Assembly: GCA_013286385.1 (NCBI GenBank)
Contig: JABDFU010000013.1
Span: forward strand, 1-48,656
Source: Bacteroidota bacterium
GTDB taxonomy: Bacteria > Bacteroidota > Bacteroidia > JABDFU01
Length of the DNA: 48,656 bases
Direction: 5' to 3'
The translations under genes and the position numbers were made by a program. Shown here in pieces: positions 1 through 8,169 of this stretch. Numbering within the stretch: position 1 is the stretch's first letter; every line of letters starts with the position of its first letter. The notes beneath the pieces were generated by a model, which searched no databases, was not told where the DNA came from, and worked only from the letters and a program-made list of their open reading frames with translations.

Positions 1-987
1 GGCAGCCAGGGCCGATGTAGGTCTCGTAATTTTTACAGTGGTTGAAACGCTGCAATCTTTCGAATCGGTAACTGTTACCGAATACGTTCCGGCAACCAGG
101 TTGGTAACTGCAATAGTGGATGACCCAGTTGACCATGCATAGGTATAAGCAGGTGTTCCGCCGCTTGCATTTGCGGAGGCTGTTCCGTTTCCTGCTCCAA
201 AACAGCTAACATTTGTGCTTGAAACCGTGACTGCAGGTCCCGAAAGGTTGCTGACCACAACGGTCTCCGTAACGCCGCATCGGTTGGCGTCGGCAACAGT
301 TACCGTATACGATCCGGCAGAAATATTTACATCGGTTGAAGAAGTAGAACCAGTACTCCAGGAATAGGTATAAGGCGCCGTTCCACCGCTAGAAACCGTT
401 ACCGACGCAGAACCGGTAGGTCCGCAATTGGCAGGAGAAGAAGTGGTAGTGGCATCAATCAATCCAGGCTGCGTGATGCTGGTACTGGCGGTAGCAGTAC
501 AACCATTGCGGTCTGTAACCGTTACCGTATAAGTGCCTGGGCTTAACTTAGTAGCTGTGGCAGTTTTCTGAGCAGGCGAAGTAGACCAGTTATAGGTATA
601 ACGGCCAGAACCTCCTGCTGCAACTGCAGTTCCTCTTCCGTTAGCGGCTCCGTTACACGTCACGTTGCCGGAGTCGATGCCAACACTTATAGGAGGAGGG
701 TTGTTTATTGTAACGCTGTTGGTAGCAGTACATCCTTTCGAATCGGTTACCGTAACCGTATAGGAACCGGGACACAAAGCCGTGGCAGTTGCCATTATCT
801 GAGCAGGACTCGTAGACCAGTTATAGGCATAAGGAACCGCTCCTCCGAAAGGAGTAGCAGTGGCAGACCCCGTACACAGTCCATTACAGGTAGCATTGGT
901 ACCTCTTACATTCACAGTAACGGCACACTGTCCGAACAATTGCACGGATGATGCAAGAATCGAAATAGCGAGGATTAGTTTTTTCAT
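1..987 (-). CDS. SprB-repeat surface protein, N-terminal part (runs off left edge)
   Basis: The frame is open from an ATG at 987 down to base 1, so at least 329 residues are present and the C-terminus lies outside the window. Residues 1-20 form a signal peptide ending LFGQ. Four tandem repeats of about 70 residues follow. Each has a Cys near its start (CNG, CGP or CFG), a central YxYxWST core and an end of the form G(S/T)YTVTVTDxxxC, which is the SprB-type repeat found in Bacteroidota gliding and adhesion proteins. Such proteins usually end in a T9SS sorting domain, which would lie beyond the edge. Repeats 1 and 2 are much closer to each other than to 3 and 4, suggesting recent duplication. 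Role inferred: cell-surface adhesin or filament exported by Sec and T9SS. Confidence 0.85.
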   Translation of the reverse strand, partial: MKKLILAISILASSVQLFGQCAVTVNVRGTNATCNGLCTGSATATPFGGAVPYAYNWSTSPAQIMATATALCPGSYTVTVTDSKGCTATNSVTINNPPPISVGIDSGNVTCNGAANGRGTAVAAGGSGRYTYNWSTSPAQKTATATKLSPGTYTVTVTDRNGCTATASTSITQPGLIDATTTSSPANCGPTGSASVTVSSGGTAPYTYSWSTGSTSSTDVNISAGSYTVTVADANRCGVTETVVVSNLSGPAVTVSSTNVSCFGAGNGTASANASGGTPAYTYAWSTGSSTIAVTNLVAGTYSVTVTDSKDCSVSTTVKITRPTSALAA

Positions 988-1303
988 TGGGTTACTGTTT
1001 TATAGTTGTTGTCTTTTTTTTATTGTTTTGTCCGATTTATTTTTGATTTTCAGTTCACAAATTTGTCTTTTTCGCTAACTCAGGATGTTATACTTAAAAA
1101 TTTATCTTTAATGATTTAATTTCCCTTTTATTTCCCTTTTATAAGTCAGGGTTATAACCGGGTCTGTTAGTTTAAGAATCGCTAATTTAGACCAAATTCA
1201 AACTGAAAGGATTAAAGCCTGATTAGAAAAATATATAAAACCTCCGGTTCAAGGCTAACTCCTTGAAATTTAATACATTTAAAACTCCAAAAAGCCCTTT
1301 ACT
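988..1303. other. AT-rich intergenic region between divergent genes
   Basis: This 316-base gap separates the left-edge adhesin (-) from a small lipoprotein (+). It is AT-rich and must hold both promoters, but I could not place a convincing TTG-N19-TAnnTTTG pair in it. Two short strings near 1070 and 1173 (containing cgctaac and tcgctaat) weakly resemble the arm of the palindromic repeat described at 1871. No RNA gene or additional coding region is supported. Confidence 0.4.
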
Positions 1304-1873
1304 ATGAAAAAAAATGCAAATTTTCTTCTTGTTTTTTCTTTTTTAGCAGCCTTTCTGGCATGTAAAAATGAAAACCCGGTACAAAGCAATGCCAATTCTG
1401 GGCCTTCAGAAGGTAAACCAACAGCAGCGGCAAACCCGGCTGAAGCTGAAAGCCCAGCCGGATCAGCAAACTCCGCAGGATCAGTCCGGCTATGGGCCGA
1501 CCAGGTGGAATCAGGTATAAATCTGACCGTTCCTGAAGACTGGACACCTGAGGATTTTAACACGATCTATAAGAACATCAACCGCAAAGCCATTTACTCA
1601 GATATTGTGGATGCTGTCCTGACCGGAAAGCAAAAGGCGTATGATTTTTTCAACGACTCGGTGCTGACCCTTGATAATGTAAAATCAATACTGGCCAAAC
1701 CCAATCACGGCGCAAATGACATAAGTCTGATCCGGATCAGGGAAAAACTTTCTTTCGATAAGGAAAATTTTAAACTCCAAACCGAGCCCAATTGTCTCAT
1801 ACTTTATGTCAATCACTTGTCCAACGGAGAGTTGCATGGGTATGAGCCGCTGTTTTATGTCCATATTAAGTAG
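1304..1873 (+). CDS. Small hypothetical lipoprotein
   Basis: 189 residues, not recognised. The N-terminus is a lipoprotein signal peptide: KK at 2-3, a hydrophobic stretch, then a lipobox FLAC with the lipidated Cys at residue 20. Residues 25-65 are a low-complexity Asn/Ala/Ser/Gly/Glu-rich linker, typical of the flexible tether of a surface or periplasmic lipoprotein. The remaining roughly 120 residues look globular and mixed alpha/beta, with no motif I know. It stands alone between the left-edge adhesin and the PhoH gene. Its TAG stop lies inside the left arm of a perfect palindromic repeat. Function unknown. Confidence 0.75.
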   Translation: MKKNANFLLVFSFLAAFLACKNENPVQSNANSGPSEGKPTAAANPAEAESPAGSANSAGSVRLWADQVESGINLTVPEDWTPEDFNTIYKNINRKAIYSDIVDAVLTGKQKAYDFFNDSVLTLDNVKSILAKPNHGANDISLIRIREKLSFDKENFKLQTEPNCLILYVNHLSNGELHGYEPLFYVHIK

Positions 1874-1911
1874 CGATTAGCCCTGCCTTCAGCAGGCAGG
1901 GCTAATCGCTA
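1871..1911. repeat. Palindromic repeat element, copy 1 (perfect 18-bp arms)
   Basis: Arms at 1871-1888 and 1894-1911 are exact reverse complements (18 bp) around a 5-base loop. The core arm reads AGCGATTAGCCCTGCC. The TAG stop of the upstream lipoprotein is the first three bases of the left arm. The element is followed by ATTCGCTAATCGCC (1911-1924), a partial extra arm. The same arm recurs at 8114-8152, and degenerate copies occur at 9039-9075 and 21812-21830. It may act as a transcript-end hairpin, but it lacks a clear U-run, and the shared sequence points to a repeat family rather than a generic terminator. Confidence 0.85.
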
Positions 1912-2017
1912 TTCGCTAATCGCCATTTAAATAACATCCCTCTGTTGATTTCTTTATACCCGGATCTGACCAAAGCACCACCCATTGTTCTAGTTTTATC
2001 GCACTAAAAAAACTGAG

Positions 2018-3358
2018 ATGGCCCCAAACGATCGCAAAGACAAAAAAATCTTCGTACTCGACACTTCCGTAATATTATACGATCATCACGCGATTAAAAA
2101 TTTTAAGGAACACGACGTAGTTATACCCATTACCGTTCTTGAAGAGCTTGATAATTTTAAAAAGGGAAACGACACGAAAAATTTTGCTGCACGGGAATTC
2201 ATCAGGTATATTGACAAGATATCCGGCCGAAACACTCTGCAGGACTGGATCAATATCAACGGCAAGGGGCACGGCCTTTTTAAAATTGAAATGAATCAGC
2301 ATTCGAAAGTTGATTCTGAACGGATTTTCGGAGAACGCAAGGCCGATCACCGGATTTTAAATACTGCGCTTTACCTGCATGAGCAGAATCCCGGAAGAAA
2401 AGTGATTATGGTTACCAAGGATATAAACCTGAGACTCAAAGCCAAATCACTCAACCTGACATCAGAGGACTACGAAACAGGCAAGATAAAGGACATTGAC
2501 GAGATGTATACCGGACGAACAGTAGTCGAAAATGTCTCCTCGGCAAGCATTGACGAAATTTACGAAAAGGGGAGCAGCGATCCGGCTCCTGTGCTTAAGA
2601 AATCGAAGGCGGTTGCCAACCATTTTTATGTGTTGAAGAACGGATCGAAATCGGTATTGTCTCATTTCAATCAGGAAGAAAATTCACTGGAACGTGTAAA
2701 AAAAGTTTCTGCCTACAAAATAACTCCAAGAAATGCCGAACAGGCGTTTGCCCTGGATGCCATTCTGAATCCGGATATTCGTCTGGTTACGCTTCAGGGC
2801 GTTGCAGGTACCGGAAAAACCCTGCTGTCTCTAGCCGGCGCGCTGGAACAACGAAGGAATTACCATCAGATTTACCTGGCCCGGCCCATTGTTCCCTTGA
2901 GCAACAAAGACATCGGTTACCTGCCCGGAGATATCAAATCAAAGCTGAACCCTTACATGGAACCCCTTTGGGACAACCTGAAGTATATCAAGAACCAGTT
3001 TGACGAAAAAGAAAAAGAGTTCAAGCAGATCAGTGAGATGGTGGAAAATGAAAAACTGGTGGTCTGCCCCCTGGCCTATATCAGGGGCAGGAGCCTGTCA
3101 AATGTATTTTTTATCGTTGACGAAGCCCAGAATCTCACCCCTCACGAAGTAAAGACCGTCATCAGCCGGGCCGGAGAAAACACAAAAATTATTTTCACCG
3201 GCGATGTTTTCCAGATTGATACGCCGTATCTGGACACCCAGAGTAATGGCCTCTCCTACCTGATCGACCGGCTCAAAGGACAAAACCTGTACGCTCACAT
3301 TACCCTTGAAAAAGGAGAACGCTCTGACCTGGCCAACCTGGCCAACGAATTTTTGTAA
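2018..3358 (+). CDS. PhoH-like protein: PIN nuclease domain plus PhoH ATPase
   Basis: 446 residues. The N-terminal PIN domain begins IFVLDTSVIL with the metal-binding Asp at 15 and covers roughly residues 10-150. The C-terminal PhoH domain is a P-loop ATPase/helicase-like module with Walker A GVAGTGKT at 261-268 and Walker B IVDEAQN at 366-372. The PIN-PhoH architecture (YlaK-type, PhoH2-like) is known for proteins with RNA unwinding and cleavage activity. Cytoplasmic; physiological substrate not established. Its TAA stop overlaps the ATG of the next gene (TAATG), so the two are translationally coupled, and the transcript may continue toward the ATP synthase genes. The start is the first ATG and leaves the PIN motif at the expected distance. 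Confidence 0.92.
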   Translation: MAPNDRKDKKIFVLDTSVILYDHHAIKNFKEHDVVIPITVLEELDNFKKGNDTKNFAAREFIRYIDKISGRNTLQDWININGKGHGLFKIEMNQHSKVDSERIFGERKADHRILNTALYLHEQNPGRKVIMVTKDINLRLKAKSLNLTSEDYETGKIKDIDEMYTGRTVVENVSSASIDEIYEKGSSDPAPVLKKSKAVANHFYVLKNGSKSVLSHFNQEENSLERVKKVSAYKITPRNAEQAFALDAILNPDIRLVTLQGVAGTGKTLLSLAGALEQRRNYHQIYLARPIVPLSNKDIGYLPGDIKSKLNPYMEPLWDNLKYIKNQFDEKEKEFKQISEMVENEKLVVCPLAYIRGRSLSNVFFIVDEAQNLTPHEVKTVISRAGENTKIIFTGDVFQIDTPYLDTQSNGLSYLIDRLKGQNLYAHITLEKGERSDLANLANEFL

Positions 3359-3750
3359 TGAAGGCAGCGATTCTTCGTATTATCGTTCTCGCAGTGGTTT
3401 TGGCTGCAGGAATTTATTTGTGGAACACCTGCGCCCCGTTGGAAAAAAGACTGGACGCACTTTGGCTGATCCTGACAGTTTTCATCCTTTCGTCTGCTCT
3501 TTTTCAGTTCCTGCTGATCAGGTCTGAAACTCAAAAACCAGGAACTTTTGTACGCGTGTTTATGGGGGCTGTATCTATAAAACTACTGCTCTATATAGGC
3601 TTGATCGTACTGTATTGCATTTTTTTTCCGGCCCATGCCGTTGTGTTTATTACGGGATTCCTGATTCACTACCTGCTATTCAGCGCCGTCGAGGTTGTTT
3701 CTCTTTTCGGCCACTTCAGAAAAAAAGAGTCCAGCCCGGAAAAATCATAA
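3358..3750 (+). CDS. Small membrane protein preceding ATP synthase genes
   Basis: 130 residues with about four predicted membrane segments (near residues 4-22, 36-54, 68-88 and 92-115) and a charged C-terminal tail. In Bacteroidota a protein of this size and topology commonly sits just before atpB, often after an AtpZ/AtpI-like gene; no AtpZ gene is present here. By position it may assist assembly of the Fo sector, in the manner of AtpI, but I see no diagnostic motif. The ATG overlaps the PhoH stop codon by one base. A 154-base gap separates it from atpB. Confidence 0.7.
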   Translation: MKAAILRIIVLAVVLAAGIYLWNTCAPLEKRLDALWLILTVFILSSALFQFLLIRSETQKPGTFVRVFMGAVSIKLLLYIGLIVLYCIFFPAHAVVFITGFLIHYLLFSAVEVVSLFGHFRKKESSPEKS

Positions 3751-3783
3751 TTGCCTGTTAATCAGTCATTAAAAAAGGGTGGT

Positions 3784-3791
3784 TAATTTTG
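3784..3791 (+). promoter_or_regulatory. Candidate -7 element upstream of atpB
   Basis: TAATTTTG matches the Bacteroidota -7 consensus TAnnTTTG and lies in the 154-base gap before the ATP synthase genes. No TTG was found at the expected N19 spacing upstream. It would give a leader of about 110 bases. Pattern match only. Confidence 0.35.
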
Positions 3792-3904
3792 TGTTAAAAA
3801 CTCGTATAAAATCGTGTTTTAAATCCCCCATTTTATCTAAATTCGCAGCACTTTTTTAAGAATATTAAAAAAGCATTAAAGAAGACAGCAATACGAAGTT
3901 GAAG

Positions 3905-5002
3905 ATGGGTAGATTTTTACTTGCAATTCTCACAATACTAGGCCTTTCTTCTTCTGCCCTGAAAGCAGAAGAAAAGGATTCCAAAGAAAAAAAATTCAAC
4001 CCCGGTGAGCTTATCATGGAACACATCGGAGATGCACACGAATGGCATCTCTGGGGAGAGGGCGATGGTGCTACCGCAATTCCGCTTCCGGTAATCGTTT
4101 ACTCCCGTGATCGCGGCCTGGATGTGTTTTCTTCGGTTCACTTTGAGCACGGACGCAAAACCTACAAAGGCTACAAACTTGATCATTCCCGCATTGTTGC
4201 CGTCAACGAAATGGGAACCATTGACGCTATTGATGCGTCAGTCAACCCTGAATTAACGGACGGAATCTGGGACATATCGATCAGCAAAAATGTAGTCACC
4301 TTGCTTTTCAGTTGCCTGTTCATGCTCTGGCTCTTTATTTCAGTTGCCAGAACCTATGTTGCAAATGCCAACGGAGCCCCCAAAGGCAAGCAAAGTTTTG
4401 TTGAACCACTGATTACCTTTATCCGTGATGAGGTAGCTAAACCAAGCATTGGTCCCAAATACGAAAAATATGTACCGTATTTGCTTACCGTATTTTTCTT
4501 TATCCTGGTCAACAATCTGCTGGGACTGATCCCCATTTTTCCGGGTGGAACGAACCTGACCGGTAACATCGCCATTACCATGAGTCTTGCGCTGGTAACG
4601 CTCATTGTCATTACGCTTACTGCGAACGGAGGATACTGGAGGCATATTTTTGCTATGCCCGGCATTCCTGTAGGCATTCTGGTCATCCTTACTCCTATCG
4701 AAATTCTTGGATTTCTGCTTCGTCCCTTTGTATTGATGATACGTCTTTTTGCTAATATTACAGCCGGTCACATCATTGCGCTTTCTTTTTACAGCCTGAT
4801 CTTCATTTTCGGTGAAATGAATGTAGGCCTTGGCTACGGAGTATCCGTGCTCTCGATTGCTTTTACTGTATTTATGGGCTTTCTCGAATTACTGGTCGCG
4901 TTCCTTCAGGCCTATGTTTTTGTGTTGCTGACTGCCATGTATTTTGGTGCCGCCATTGAGGACCATCACGCACATGTAACAGACCAACACCAGACGCTTT
5001 AA
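3905..5002 (+). CDS. atpB: ATP synthase Fo subunit a
   Basis: 365 residues from the ATG at 3905. A TTG two codons upstream is possible, but the ATG gives a cleaner signal peptide. Subunit a forms the proton half-channels next to the c-ring in the inner membrane. The essential arginine is seen in MIRLFANITAGH (Arg280). The N-terminus carries a cleavable-looking signal sequence ending near residue 20 and then about 100 hydrophilic residues before the first core membrane helix. This makes the protein roughly 90 residues longer than the E. coli subunit, a feature common in Bacteroidota. The C-terminal end is His-rich. It is the first of six ATP synthase genes in order a, c, b, delta, alpha, gamma. 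Confidence 0.96.
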   Translation: MGRFLLAILTILGLSSSALKAEEKDSKEKKFNPGELIMEHIGDAHEWHLWGEGDGATAIPLPVIVYSRDRGLDVFSSVHFEHGRKTYKGYKLDHSRIVAVNEMGTIDAIDASVNPELTDGIWDISISKNVVTLLFSCLFMLWLFISVARTYVANANGAPKGKQSFVEPLITFIRDEVAKPSIGPKYEKYVPYLLTVFFFILVNNLLGLIPIFPGGTNLTGNIAITMSLALVTLIVITLTANGGYWRHIFAMPGIPVGILVILTPIEILGFLLRPFVLMIRLFANITAGHIIALSFYSLIFIFGEMNVGLGYGVSVLSIAFTVFMGFLELLVAFLQAYVFVLLTAMYFGAAIEDHHAHVTDQHQTL

Positions 5003-5051
5003 GCTGAACTTCCCGACAGCGATTAGTTCGGGAAACTAATAAATTAACACT

Positions 5052-5309
5052 ATGTTAGCATCTACATTATTACAAGCAACAGCAGGAGGCGGTGCAGGTT
5101 ACGGTATCGCAGCGCTCGGAGCAGGTGCAGCAGCAATCGGTGCAGGTATAGGCATTGGTCGTATCGGAGGAAGCGCCCTGGAATCCATGGCACGTCAACC
5201 CGAAATGATGAATGACCTTCGTGCCAACATGATTCTGACTGCAGCGCTTGTTGAAGGAGCTGCCTTCTTTGCAATGGTTGTTGGTCTGCTGGTTATCTTC
5301 ATGAAGTGA
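5052..5309 (+). CDS. atpE: ATP synthase Fo subunit c
   Basis: 85 residues forming a two-helix hairpin. The first helix has the glycine-rich packing motif GAGIGIGRIG and the polar loop contains ARQPE. The second helix carries the ion-binding carboxylate Glu68 in ALVEGAAFF. The Na+-specific Ser-Thr pair after the Glu is absent, so a proton-driven ring is inferred. It lies 49 bases after atpB and is followed by a strong hairpin before atpF. Confidence 0.97.
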   Translation: MLASTLLQATAGGGAGYGIAALGAGAAAIGAGIGIGRIGGSALESMARQPEMMNDLRANMILTAALVEGAAFFAMVVGLLVIFMK

Positions 5310-5338
5310 TTCCTGAGTAACGGCAGTTCAAAAACACA

Positions 5339-5373
5339 AACTGCTGTTTCAACGGTTGGTTGAAGCAGCAGTT
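5339..5373 (+). terminator. Intercistronic hairpin between atpE and atpF
   Basis: Arms 5339-5353 and 5359-5373 pair over 15 bp with a single G-U and a 5-base loop. There is no U-run after it, so it looks more like an RNA-stabilising or attenuating stem than a strong terminator. A stem directly after the subunit c gene fits the need for more c than b subunit, either by protecting the upstream mRNA or by partial termination (inference). Confidence 0.6.
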
Positions 5374-5414
5374 ACTTTAGTCAGACTTATTTTGAAAAAC
5401 AAAATTTATAGCAC

Positions 5415-5909
5415 ATGGAACTCGTAAAACCCGCATTTGGTCTGATCTTCTGGATGTTTGTATCCTTTGGTATTATTTTTTATCTGCTTAAAAAATACGC
5501 CTGGCAGCCCATATTGAAAATGCTGAAAGAACGCGAGGAAGGCATACAGACCTCCCTGGATTCGGCAAAAAAAGCAAGAGAGGAAATGGCTGCCCTGCAA
5601 TCCAGCAACGAACGCATTCTCAGTGAAGCAAAGGCTGAGCGGGATGCTTTGATAAAGGAGGCAAGGGAAATAAAAGAATCCATTATCAACGAAGCCAAAA
5701 CAAAGGCAACACAGGAAGCAGGCCGCTTAATGGCGGCCGCGCGTGAAAACATTAACAATGAAAAAATGGCAGCCATCACCGAACTCAAGAATCAGGTCGC
5801 CCTTCTTTCCATGGAAATCGCCGAAAAAATTCTGAAAGAAGAGCTGACTTCTCAGGAAAAGCAAAAAACGCTTATCAAGGCCTTACTTGAAGATGTTAAT
5901 TTAAATTAA
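5415..5909 (+). CDS. atpF: ATP synthase Fo subunit b
   Basis: 164 residues, the family's usual length. One N-terminal membrane helix (about residues 9-27, FGLIFWMFVSFGIIFYLL) is followed by a long charged helix rich in Ala, Glu and Lys (about 35-150), the peripheral stalk that holds F1 against rotation. The start is an ATG 105 bases after atpE, just past the hairpin. The downstream atpH begins two bases after the stop, indicating tight coupling. Confidence 0.95.
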   Translation: MELVKPAFGLIFWMFVSFGIIFYLLKKYAWQPILKMLKEREEGIQTSLDSAKKAREEMAALQSSNERILSEAKAERDALIKEAREIKESIINEAKTKATQEAGRLMAAARENINNEKMAAITELKNQVALLSMEIAEKILKEELTSQEKQKTLIKALLEDVNLN

Positions 5910-5911
5910 GA

Positions 5912-6451
5912 ATGGGCAAACTCTCTTCAAGATACGCGAAATCACTGCTTGAGTTATCCTTGGAAAAAGGATTGCTCGAAAAGGTATATGCAGATATGAA
6001 GCTGATTCACAGTACCTGCAGGGAGAATCCTGAGCTCAGAACCCTGCTGAAGAGTCCCATTGTAAAGACCGACAAGAAACACGAAATTCTCGAAGCTTTA
6101 TTTGGAAAAAAAATCGAAAACATCAGTTTTCAGTTTATGCAGATCATCGCAACCAAACGCAGGGAAGAATACCTCGAAGACATTGCAGCCTCTTTCATTG
6201 AACAGTACAAGACACACAAAAATATTTTGACCGCTGTAGTAACGACAGCTCAGGGACTGGATGAAGAGCTCCGAAAGCAGGTGCTTGAAGTGGTTAAGAA
6301 AAGCTACAAGTCTGAAGTTGAACTCGTCGAAAAAGTTGACAAGGATCTGATCGGAGGCTTCATCATTCGGGTTGGAGACAAACAGGAAGACACCAGCATT
6401 GCGCGCAAATTAAAATTACTATACCGAACATTTAACGAAAACCCTTATTAG
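5912..6451 (+). CDS. atpH: ATP synthase F1 subunit delta
   Basis: 179 residues, full length for the delta/OSCP family, which joins the peripheral stalk to the top of the alpha/beta hexamer. The N-terminus has the SSRYAKSLLELS helix typical of the family. The C-terminal conserved stretch LIGGFIIRVGDK lies near residues 146-157. It starts two bases after atpF. Confidence 0.95.
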   Translation: MGKLSSRYAKSLLELSLEKGLLEKVYADMKLIHSTCRENPELRTLLKSPIVKTDKKHEILEALFGKKIENISFQFMQIIATKRREEYLEDIAASFIEQYKTHKNILTAVVTTAQGLDEELRKQVLEVVKKSYKSEVELVEKVDKDLIGGFIIRVGDKQEDTSIARKLKLLYRTFNENPY

Positions 6452-6483
6452 CCAGACTTAATTTTAAAAAATTTAGTCTGGCT
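6450..6483 (+). terminator. Hairpin between atpH and atpA
   Basis: AGCCAGACT at 6450-6458 pairs perfectly with AGTCTGGCT at 6475-6483. After one mismatch the stem continues through A/T pairs, giving about 15 paired positions. The atpH TAG stop lies at its left foot. It may modulate read-through into atpA or mark an mRNA processing site; no U-run follows. Confidence 0.55.
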
Positions 6484-6534
6484 TATGCCCGAAGGGCCAT
6501 AAAAGAACAAATGAAAATTAATACATACTAGAAA

Positions 6535-8115
6535 ATGGCAGAAGTAAAACCAGCAGAGGTATCAGCGATCCTGAGACAGCAATTATCAGGTCACAAGACC
6601 GCATCAGAACTTGAAGAAGTAGGAACCGTTTTGCAGGTAGGGGACGGTATTGCCCGTATCTACGGACTGGGAAATGTTCAGTCAGGCGAACTGATCGAAT
6701 TCGAAAACGGACTCCGCGGAATCGTTCTCAATCTTGAAGAAGACAACGTCGGAGCCGTATTGCTCGGTTCCTCGAATGAAATCAAGGAAGGCGACACGGT
6801 AAAACGTACCCGAAGAATTGCCTCCATTAACGTAGGAGAAGGAATGCTTGGACGCGTTGTGGACACATTGGGTGCACCCATTGACGGCAAAGGGCCTATA
6901 AAGGGGCAGACCTATGAAATGCCGCTGGAAAGAAAAGCCCCAGGGGTTATTTTCAGACAACCGGTAAACGAACCTCTGCAAACAGGAATCAAGGCGATTG
7001 ACGCGATGATTCCGATTGGAAGAGGACAACGCGAACTGGTAATCGGCGACCGTCAAACTGGTAAGACCGCAGTTTGTATTGATACCATCATCAATCAGAA
7101 AGAATTTTTTGCCGCAGGCAAACCGGTGTTCTGCATATACGTTGCCATTGGGCAAAAAAGTTCAACGGTAGCCAACGTGCAGCGCGTTCTCGAAGAAAAC
7201 GGCTCAATGGCGTATACTGTTATTGTTGCAGCAAGTGCTGCAGATCCTGCACCCATGCAGTTTTATGCGCCCTTTGCCGGAGCATCCATTGGAGAATTTT
7301 TCAGAGATACCGGTCGGCCGGCGCTGATTGTATTCGACGACTTGTCTAAACAGGCCGTAGCCTACCGTGAAGTTTCCTTACTGCTGAGAAGACCTCCGGG
7401 ACGGGAAGCGTATCCGGGTGATGTGTTTTACCTGCACAGTCGCTTGCTTGAGCGTGCGGCCAAGATCAATGCCAACGATTCGATTGCCAAATCGATGAAC
7501 GATTTGCCCGATTCCATTAAGGACATTGTAAAAGGAGGAGGTTCACTTACTGCTTTACCGATTATTGAAACCCAGGCCGGTGACGTTTCTGCATACATTC
7601 CGACGAACGTAATTTCGATTACGGACGGACAAATATTTTTGGAATCCAATCTCTTTAATGCGGGGGTACGTCCTGCGATCAACGTGGGTATTTCGGTATC
7701 CCGTGTGGGCGGAAATGCACAGATTAAATCCATGAAAAAAGTGGCTGGTACCCTCAAACTCGACCAGGCCCAATACAGGGAACTCGAAGCTTTTTCGAAG
7801 TTCGGATCAGACCTTGATGCTGCGACTAAGTCGGTACTTGACAAGGGTTCGCGTAACGTAGAAATTCTGAAGCAGGGCCAGTTTTCTCCTCTTCGTGTGG
7901 AACAGCAGATTGCTATTATTTATTGCGGCACCAAAGGCCTGTTGCGTGATGTTCCGATCAACAAGGTAAGAGAATTCGAAGCTGATTTCCTGCAGTTTAT
8001 GGAGAGCAAGCATGCAAACGTTTTGGCCGATCTGAAAGCAGGTAAATTTGATGACTCCCTGACATCGGTGCTGGAAGCTGTGGCAAAAGATATGTCTAAG
8101 AAATATAAAAAATAG
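6535..8115 (+). CDS. atpA: ATP synthase F1 subunit alpha
   Basis: 526 residues. The P-loop GDRQTGKT is at 171-178, and the family signature [13 protein letters not shown] is clear near residue 380. Alpha subunits form the non-catalytic nucleotide sites of the F1 hexamer in the cytoplasm. The ATG follows an 83-base spacer holding a hairpin. The TAG stop is at the left edge of the second copy of the palindromic repeat. The catalytic beta subunit gene is not in this operon, as is usual in Bacteroidota. Confidence 0.97.
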   Translation: MAEVKPAEVSAILRQQLSGHKTASELEEVGTVLQVGDGIARIYGLGNVQSGELIEFENGLRGIVLNLEEDNVGAVLLGSSNEIKEGDTVKRTRRIASINVGEGMLGRVVDTLGAPIDGKGPIKGQTYEMPLERKAPGVIFRQPVNEPLQTGIKAIDAMIPIGRGQRELVIGDRQTGKTAVCIDTIINQKEFFAAGKPVFCIYVAIGQKSSTVANVQRVLEENGSMAYTVIVAASAADPAPMQFYAPFAGASIGEFFRDTGRPALIVFDDLSKQAVAYREVSLLLRRPPGREAYPGDVFYLHSRLLERAAKINANDSIAKSMNDLPDSIKDIVKGGGSLTALPIIETQAGDVSAYIPTNVISITDGQIFLESNLFNAGVRPAINVGISVSRVGGNAQIKSMKKVAGTLKLDQAQYRELEAFSKFGSDLDAATKSVLDKGSRNVEILKQGQFSPLRVEQQIAIIYCGTKGLLRDVPINKVREFEADFLQFMESKHANVLADLKAGKFDDSLTSVLEAVAKDMSKKYKK

Positions 8116-8152
8116 CGATTAGCCCTGCCTGCGGCAGGCAGGGCTAATCGCT
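8114..8152. repeat. Palindromic repeat element, copy 2
   Basis: Arms 8114-8132 and 8134-8152 are exact reverse complements (19 bp, of which the innermost pairs would open to form a loop). The core AGCGATTAGCCCTGCC is identical to that of copy 1 at 1872. Again the upstream stop codon TAG supplies the first bases of the element. It lies between atpA and atpG, inside an operon, so it cannot be a complete transcription terminator. Confidence 0.85.
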
Positions 8153-8169
8153 CAGGAAAACAGGAAACA

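Noticed and set aside
860..1078. 72-residue plus-strand frame covering the adhesin start
   Set aside because: Antisense to the signal peptide and first SprB repeat, with a hydrophobic end formed by the T-rich intergenic DNA.
1279..1563. Open frames on the minus strand across the small lipoprotein
   Set aside because: They are antisense to a gene with a clear lipobox, and the translation has no recognisable motif; the lipoprotein frame explains the region.
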